DNA of 10,663 nt from Holosporales bacterium. Its GTDB lineage: Bacteria > Pseudomonadota > Alphaproteobacteria > BNTO01. The position numbers and the translations under genes are program-made. Location of the stretch: NCBI GenBank assembly GCA_031290075.1, contig JAITOG010000083.1, forward strand, positions 1 through 10,663, read 5' to 3'. Numbering within the stretch: position 1 is the first letter of the stretch; the number at the start of each line of letters is the position of its first letter. Positions 7,664 through 10,663 of this stretch are shown in pieces. The notes under the pieces are model-generated. The model made no database searches, was not told where the DNA came from, and was given only the letters and a program-made list of their open reading frames with translations.

Positions 7664-7772
7664 CGTCAAATCAGGTGCTCGAATCCTCATGGGGTTTGGG
7701 GGAAATCTTGATTTCCCCCAATGCCCCTCGCGTACGTCAAAGTGCACTCCGGTTCTCCGGTTCTGCGCTTCG
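7662..7772 (-). repeat. Second palindromic repeat family, interrupted copy
   Basis: TGCTCGAATCCTCATG (7676-7691) and the pieces CACTCCGGTTCT (7745-7756) and GCGCTTCG (7765-7772) match, in reverse complement, the element inside the glycosylase gene at about 8046-8100. Here the two halves are separated by about 40 extra bases that form a strong hairpin, and CCGGTTCT is tandemly doubled (7749-7764). The word TACGTCAAA occurs on both sides (7662-7670 and 7733-7741). This looks like a nested insertion or rearranged copy. Confidence 0.7.
7691..7727. repeat. GC-rich hairpin inside the interrupted repeat
   Basis: A perfect 9-bp stem, GGGGGAAAT (7698-7706) with ATTTCCCCC (7711-7719), closes a CTTG tetraloop. 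TT/AA pairs and a GGGG (7691-7694)/CCCC (7724-7727) helix extend it past a small internal loop. No T-run follows on either strand, so it is not a classical intrinsic terminator. It stands out against AT-rich surroundings, about 80 bp before the glycosylase start. Confidence 0.75.
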
Positions 7773-7804
7773 TTTTTCCTTAAAAAACCTCACTTAAAAT
7801 ATCC

Positions 7805-8755
7805 ATGAAGACAGCTTCTGAGAATTTTTCAAATGGACTTTTTGTGGAAAAAAAAATTGTAGATTGGGCGATTTTACAAAATGAGTTTGGAGAAGATTGT
7901 GTTTTATCTAAAAAAAATATTAATTTAGAAAAATTAAAAAAAATCGAGATTCTTCCTAAAGTATCACCAAAAACAGAGCTAGAAACACCTACAAACGATA
8001 GACTTCCTTCGAAACCGATTTCTTCTAGCAAAGTTGAAGGAGCATACGAAGCGCAGAACCGGAGTGTACAAAATGTACATGAGGATTCGAGCATCGAAGC
8101 GACGAACAAATTTGCAGAAGAAATTGAGTTTCAAAGGAAGTCTAATATAAAGGAACAAAAAACGAGAACCCCATCAGAGAATCAAAAAATTTCAGCATTA
8201 AAAGAACTAAAAGATGCAATTTTTGCATTCGAGAAATGTGATTTAAAAAAGTACGCAATAAACACGGTTTTTGCAGATGGCAATCCAGATTCTCAGGTTA
8301 TGTTTATTGGTGAAGCTCCCGGATTTGAAGAAGATAAGCAAGGTCTTCCTTTTGTTGGGCAAAGCGGAAGGCTTTTAAATAAGATGCTTGCAACAATAGG
8401 GTTGCTCCGCCAAGAAGTATATATAACAAATGTTGTCTATTGGCGTCCTCCTGGAAACCGTACTCCAGAGCCTTATGAAATCGATCAATGTAGACCATTT
8501 TTTGCAAAGCATATAGAGCTAATAGCCCCAAAAATTTTAGTATTGTTAGGGATGACAGCAATGAAAGCTGTGCTGCAAGTGAATACAGGATTATCTAAAG
8601 CGCGAGGATTTTGGCATTATTATGCAATTACTGATAAAACAAGAATTAAAACAATGGTTACATTTCATCCATCATATTTATTGCGATCGCCTGGGCAAAA
8701 GGCTTTTGCTTGGGAAGATTTTATGATGATTAAAGAAGGGCTAACTGAAAACTAA
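7805..8755 (+). CDS. Uracil-DNA glycosylase, family 4-like (COG1573)
   Basis: Predicted to remove uracil from DNA to start base-excision repair. The C-terminal catalytic domain (about 130-316) has the family-4 signature GEAPGFEEDKQGLPFVG (169-185), the segment YITNVVYWRPPGNRTP (206-221), and HPSYLLR (288-294) near the C-terminus. Of the four Fe-S cysteines typical of thermophilic family-4 enzymes, only two appear kept (C144, C229); the third is W213 and the first partner is not a Cys. As I recall this is usual in alphaproteobacterial members, so the cluster may be lost. Residues 1-50 (with EKKIVDWAIL at 15-24) form a short N-terminal region joined by a variable linker. That linker contains an in-frame palindromic insert encoding about residues 80-101. 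Start: ATG 7805, with a stop in frame at 7781; no Shine-Dalgarno is visible. The rRNA methyltransferase follows after 5 bases, so the two are probably co-transcribed. Confidence 0.9.
   Translation: MKTASENFSNGLFVEKKIVDWAILQNEFGEDCVLSKKNINLEKLKKIEILPKVSPKTELETPTNDRLPSKPISSSKVEGAYEAQNRSVQNVHEDSSIEATNKFAEEIEFQRKSNIKEQKTRTPSENQKISALKELKDAIFAFEKCDLKKYAINTVFADGNPDSQVMFIGEAPGFEEDKQGLPFVGQSGRLLNKMLATIGLLRQEVYITNVVYWRPPGNRTPEPYEIDQCRPFFAKHIELIAPKILVLLGMTAMKAVLQVNTGLSKARGFWHYYAITDKTRIKTMVTFHPSYLLRSPGQKAFAWEDFMMIKEGLTEN
8046..8100 (+). repeat. Palindromic element inserted in frame in the glycosylase gene
   Basis: A near-palindrome centred on GTACAAAATGTAC (8065-8077), flanked by GCGCAGAACCGGAGTG and ATGAGGATTCGAGCA. 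Both flanks match, in reverse complement, the noncoding element at 7662-7772. It is read through as roughly residues 80-99 (EAQNRSVQNVHEDSSIE) in the variable linker between the N-terminal region and the catalytic domain, and causes no frameshift. This is the behaviour known for Rickettsia palindromic elements; the sequence itself is not one I can assign to a named family. Confidence 0.75.
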
Positions 8756-8760
8756 TTTAT

Positions 8761-9984
8761 ATGACTCCTATATTTTTAGAGAGAGGCCTCACCTTACTTT
8801 CAAATAAGGTAAAAGAAGAATTATATCCTGCAGATATAGCTTTTAGGGAATTTTGTAAAGAAAAAAACTTAGGTAGTAAAAACAGGCGTGAACTTTCTCA
8901 ATATTTTTTTGAATTTTTAAGAAAATATTGGTTCTATTATTGGAAAAATGGAAATACTGAAAATATAGAAGAAATGGTTAAAGTGTTTTTAAAAGAAAAA
9001 TACTTGAACGAGTCTGCACCAATATGGGCAAAGGCAAACTTATCACCTGAAATTTGGGAAGAATTTGAAAACTCATTTCCGGCCAATAAAGAAATACTTC
9101 AGGAAATTCAAAATAAACAAGCATACACTGATATAAGAGTTAACACATTTGCTGGGTTTCAGAAAAGCTTTGTTGCCCGTCAATTATGTGCAGATGGGTT
9201 TGTTGTGGATGAACTTCCCTACGGGGCTGGACTGCGCCTACAGCAAAGATTTGATTTTTCGCGAAATGCTTTGTATAGAGCTGGTGCCTTTGAGATTCAG
9301 GATTTTGGCTCACAAATTGTTTCAAATTTATGCTGTCAAAAATATAATAATACAGACATTAATTCTGTTTTAGACTATTGCGCTGGCGGAGGCGGAAAGA
9401 GCTTAGCGATTTTAAACAATCTGAACAGTTTAGAAAAAATTGTACTTACTGACATAGATCAAAAGCGCTTTAACTCGGCAAAGCACCGTTTTGAGAGAAT
9501 TCAAAAATTTTCTGAAAAGAAATCTTTTTTTGAAAAAAAGATCGAAAAAAATGTTTTTTTTAGCGAAATTAATGAAATTAATGGACAATTTGATATTGTG
9601 CTTGTTGACGCGCCTTGTTCAGGCATTGGAACTTTAAGACGTAATCCTTGGCTAACCATTAATTTAAATAATCGAGAAAAAATTAATGAATTACACTATA
9701 TTCAATGCGAAATTTTAAAAAAAGCGGCTTTTTTTGTAAAAAAGGAAGGCTTCTTGATTTATATAACGTGCTCAATACTTAAAAAAGAAAATGAAGATGT
9801 TGCTCATAAGTTTTTGCTTAATTTCCCAGAATTTAAATCGGTGGATATATCAGATTGCTGGCAACATAGTTTTTCACAGAAGCTTTTGCTCAAATTACAA
9901 CCTTCACGCCCTTTTCTTCGCCTATGGCCAAGTATTTTCGATTCTGATGGTTTTTTCATGGCTATTTTTCAAAATGAAAACTAA
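8761..9984 (+). CDS. rsmB: 16S rRNA (cytosine-5) methyltransferase, RsmB/NOP2-Sun family
   Basis: S-adenosylmethionine-dependent m5C methyltransferase acting on RNA, most likely 16S rRNA C967 (E. coli numbering). Motif I is DYCAGGGGKS (205-214) and D231 in VLTDID probably contacts the cofactor. Motif IV, DAPCSGIGTLRRNP (283-296), carries C286, and motif VI, TCSILKKEN (336-344), carries C337. These two cysteines are the release and nucleophile pair of the family. The N-terminal 100 or so residues are helical and shorter than the NusB-like domain of E. coli RsmB, but 407 aa is in the normal range for alphaproteobacterial members. It begins 5 bases after the glycosylase stop with a weak ribosome site, suggesting one transcript and possibly translational coupling. 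A strong hairpin follows its stop by about 40 bp. RsmF or another paralogue of the family cannot be fully excluded. Confidence 0.88.
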   Translation: MTPIFLERGLTLLSNKVKEELYPADIAFREFCKEKNLGSKNRRELSQYFFEFLRKYWFYYWKNGNTENIEEMVKVFLKEKYLNESAPIWAKANLSPEIWEEFENSFPANKEILQEIQNKQAYTDIRVNTFAGFQKSFVARQLCADGFVVDELPYGAGLRLQQRFDFSRNALYRAGAFEIQDFGSQIVSNLCCQKYNNTDINSVLDYCAGGGGKSLAILNNLNSLEKIVLTDIDQKRFNSAKHRFERIQKFSEKKSFFEKKIEKNVFFSEINEINGQFDIVLVDAPCSGIGTLRRNPWLTINLNNREKINELHYIQCEILKKAAFFVKKEGFLIYITCSILKKENEDVAHKFLLNFPEFKSVDISDCWQHSFSQKLLLKLQPSRPFLRLWPSIFDSDGFFMAIFQNEN

Positions 9985-10022
9985 AATCCCCTGATTATAT
10001 ACAATAATTACAAGAAAACTTT

Positions 10023-10050
10023 GAAAATCCCCCTGAAAAGAGGGATTTTC
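10023..10050. terminator. Strong hairpin terminator between convergent genes
   Basis: GAAAATCCC (10023-10031) pairs perfectly with GGGATTTTC (10042-10050). Beyond one C-A mismatch, CT pairs with AG to close a GAAA tetraloop. The T-rich follow-on (TTTTC, TGTTGTAATTTT) is imperfect on the plus strand and similar on the minus strand (ATTTTCAAAGTTTTC). It lies 38 bp after the methyltransferase stop and about 90 bp beyond the stop of the facing leucine-rich-repeat gene, so it may serve both. Confidence 0.7.
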
Positions 10051-10141
10051 TGTTGTAATTTTCTGTTAATATTACTATACCTTATCCACTAAAGATTTAG
10101 GATTCTTGAGGGAAGGCGGATGCAAAAATAAAAGCTTAAGC

Positions 10142-10663
10142 TTATCGTGGTGGTGATGGAAGTGTCGCCATCCAATCTTCACCATCCCATTTATATACTA
10201 CCTCATTACTAAACTTTATTATCCAACGAGTATCACTACTTGGAGTAGTTAAATCATTTAAGTTGATTCCTGAATCTACTTCACTAAGATCAAATGTGTA
10301 ATTGTCATCATCCGATATAGGTGGAGCTGCCTCTAAAATGCTGTTTATAATATCAATGCCTTCATTGTAAAATAAAACCTTTATCGTCTTGTTGGCTGTA
10401 TCAGGAATTGTTACTAATTTTAAGCTTGAAGACCTGAATGCACTACTACTATTAATTGTATTAGTTACGCTATTTGGAATTTCTAATGAGGTTAAGCTTT
10501 GACAATTGTAGAATACACTATCACCAATTATCAAATCAGTTACACTATTTGGAATTGTTAATGAGGCTAAGCTTGAACTCTGGAATGCACCATTACTAAT
10601 TGTCAAATCAGTTACGCCATTTGGAATTTCTAATGAGGTTAGTCTTGAACAATAAGAGAATGC
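10142..10663 (-). CDS. BspA-like leucine-rich-repeat protein, 5' end outside the window
   Basis: The reading frame is open to the right edge, giving 173 residues of the C-terminal end; the TTG near 10606 is inside a repeat and is not the true start. Four or more repeats of 24-25 residues follow the BspA/LRR_5 pattern AF-x3-SL-x-SL-x-IPNSVT, such as LTSLEIPNSVT, with an alternation of longer C-containing units (YCSRL, YNCQSL) and shorter SSSL units. After them come a divergent Ile/Asp-rich stretch and a C-terminal tail with RWIIKF, VVYKWDGEDW and LPSPPR, which I do not recognise. The family is typically surface-exposed or secreted and involved in binding hosts or other cells. Without the N-terminus no signal peptide can be checked. 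The repeats are also evident in DNA, with ATTTGGAATT words at 10472, 10547 and 10619. The gene converges on the methyltransferase gene and probably shares its terminator. Confidence 0.85.
   Translation of the reverse strand, partial: AFSYCSRLTSLEIPNGVTDLTISNGAFQSSSLASLTIPNSVTDLIIGDSVFYNCQSLTSLEIPNSVTNTINSSSAFRSSSLKLVTIPDTANKTIKVLFYNEGIDIINSILEAAPPISDDDNYTFDLSEVDSGINLNDLTTPSSDTRWIIKFSNEVVYKWDGEDWMATLPSPPR

Larger units (their letters stand above)
7332..7804. other. 473-bp intergenic region dense in repeats
   Basis: No convincing gene lies between the divergent ankyrin and uracil-DNA glycosylase genes. From left to right it holds: the ankyrin gene's ribosome site and promoter; about 130 bp of plain AT-rich sequence; inverted repeat copy C (7535-7663); and a second palindromic element interrupted by a GC-rich hairpin (7662-7772). 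About 30 bp then remain before the ATG at 7805. I find no good promoter for the plus-strand operon here. Confidence 0.75.

Noticed and set aside
7472..7747. Minus-strand 91-codon reading frame over copy C
   Set aside because: Repeat-derived; its peptide mirrors the translation of copy B and has no independent coding signal.
7548..7808. Overlapping plus-strand reading frames of 86 and 78 codons in the intergenic region
   Set aside because: They are translations of repeat copy C and the interrupted palindrome; similar peptides arise from copies elsewhere, and there are no ribosome sites or protein-like features.
7780..8109. Minus-strand 109-codon reading frame over the glycosylase start
   Set aside because: Antisense to the conserved glycosylase gene and includes the palindromic element; no support as a gene.

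Overview
The window is strongly AT-rich and reads like a piece of an intracellular alphaproteobacterial genome. The best guess is a protist or amoeba endosymbiont of the Holosporales/Paracaedibacter kind, with Rickettsiales as the alternative. Three things point there: a COG1573/family-4 uracil-DNA glycosylase with the alphaproteobacterial signature (W-R-P-P-G-N-R-T-P and a reduced cysteine set); several secreted eukaryotic-type repeat proteins (two ankyrin proteins, one BspA-like leucine-rich-repeat protein); and dispersed palindromic repeats, one lying in frame inside a housekeeping gene as Rickettsia palindromic elements do. The taxonomic call is inference.

Layout. Positions 1-7331 form an accessory block read entirely from the minus strand: a secreted 601-aa ankyrin protein (252-2057), an unrecognised 1325-aa secreted, helical, cysteine-bearing repeat protein (2301-6278), and a 250-aa secreted or membrane-anchored ankyrin protein (6579-7331). 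Positions 7332-7804 hold no convincing gene but are packed with repeats and hairpins. Positions 7805-9984 are a two-gene plus-strand housekeeping operon, uracil-DNA glycosylase followed 5 bases later by an RsmB-type rRNA m5C methyltransferase, closed by a strong hairpin at 10023-10050. A 5'-truncated minus-strand leucine-rich-repeat gene (10142-10663) runs off the right edge.

Repeats. One family (copies A 74-156, B 6354-6482, C 7535-7663 inverted) has a GGGGCCCC head and a long imperfect hairpin. B and C form a pair of about 130-bp inverted repeats that bracket the small ankyrin gene. Their inner tails match the ribosome-binding region, start codon and first five codons of the uracil-DNA glycosylase gene. 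A second palindromic family occurs in frame inside that gene (about 8046-8100) and again, inverted and interrupted by a GC-rich hairpin, just upstream (7662-7772).

Functional reading. The two ankyrin proteins share a conserved N-terminal leader (MK-x-FYKT and GI-x-N-x-SYG) and look like exported host-interaction proteins. The 1325-aa protein also has a signal peptide and is probably extracytoplasmic. The repair/methyltransferase operon is ordinary housekeeping, but its 5' region has been rebuilt by repeats. No transposase, integrase, tRNA, rRNA or CRISPR array is visible.
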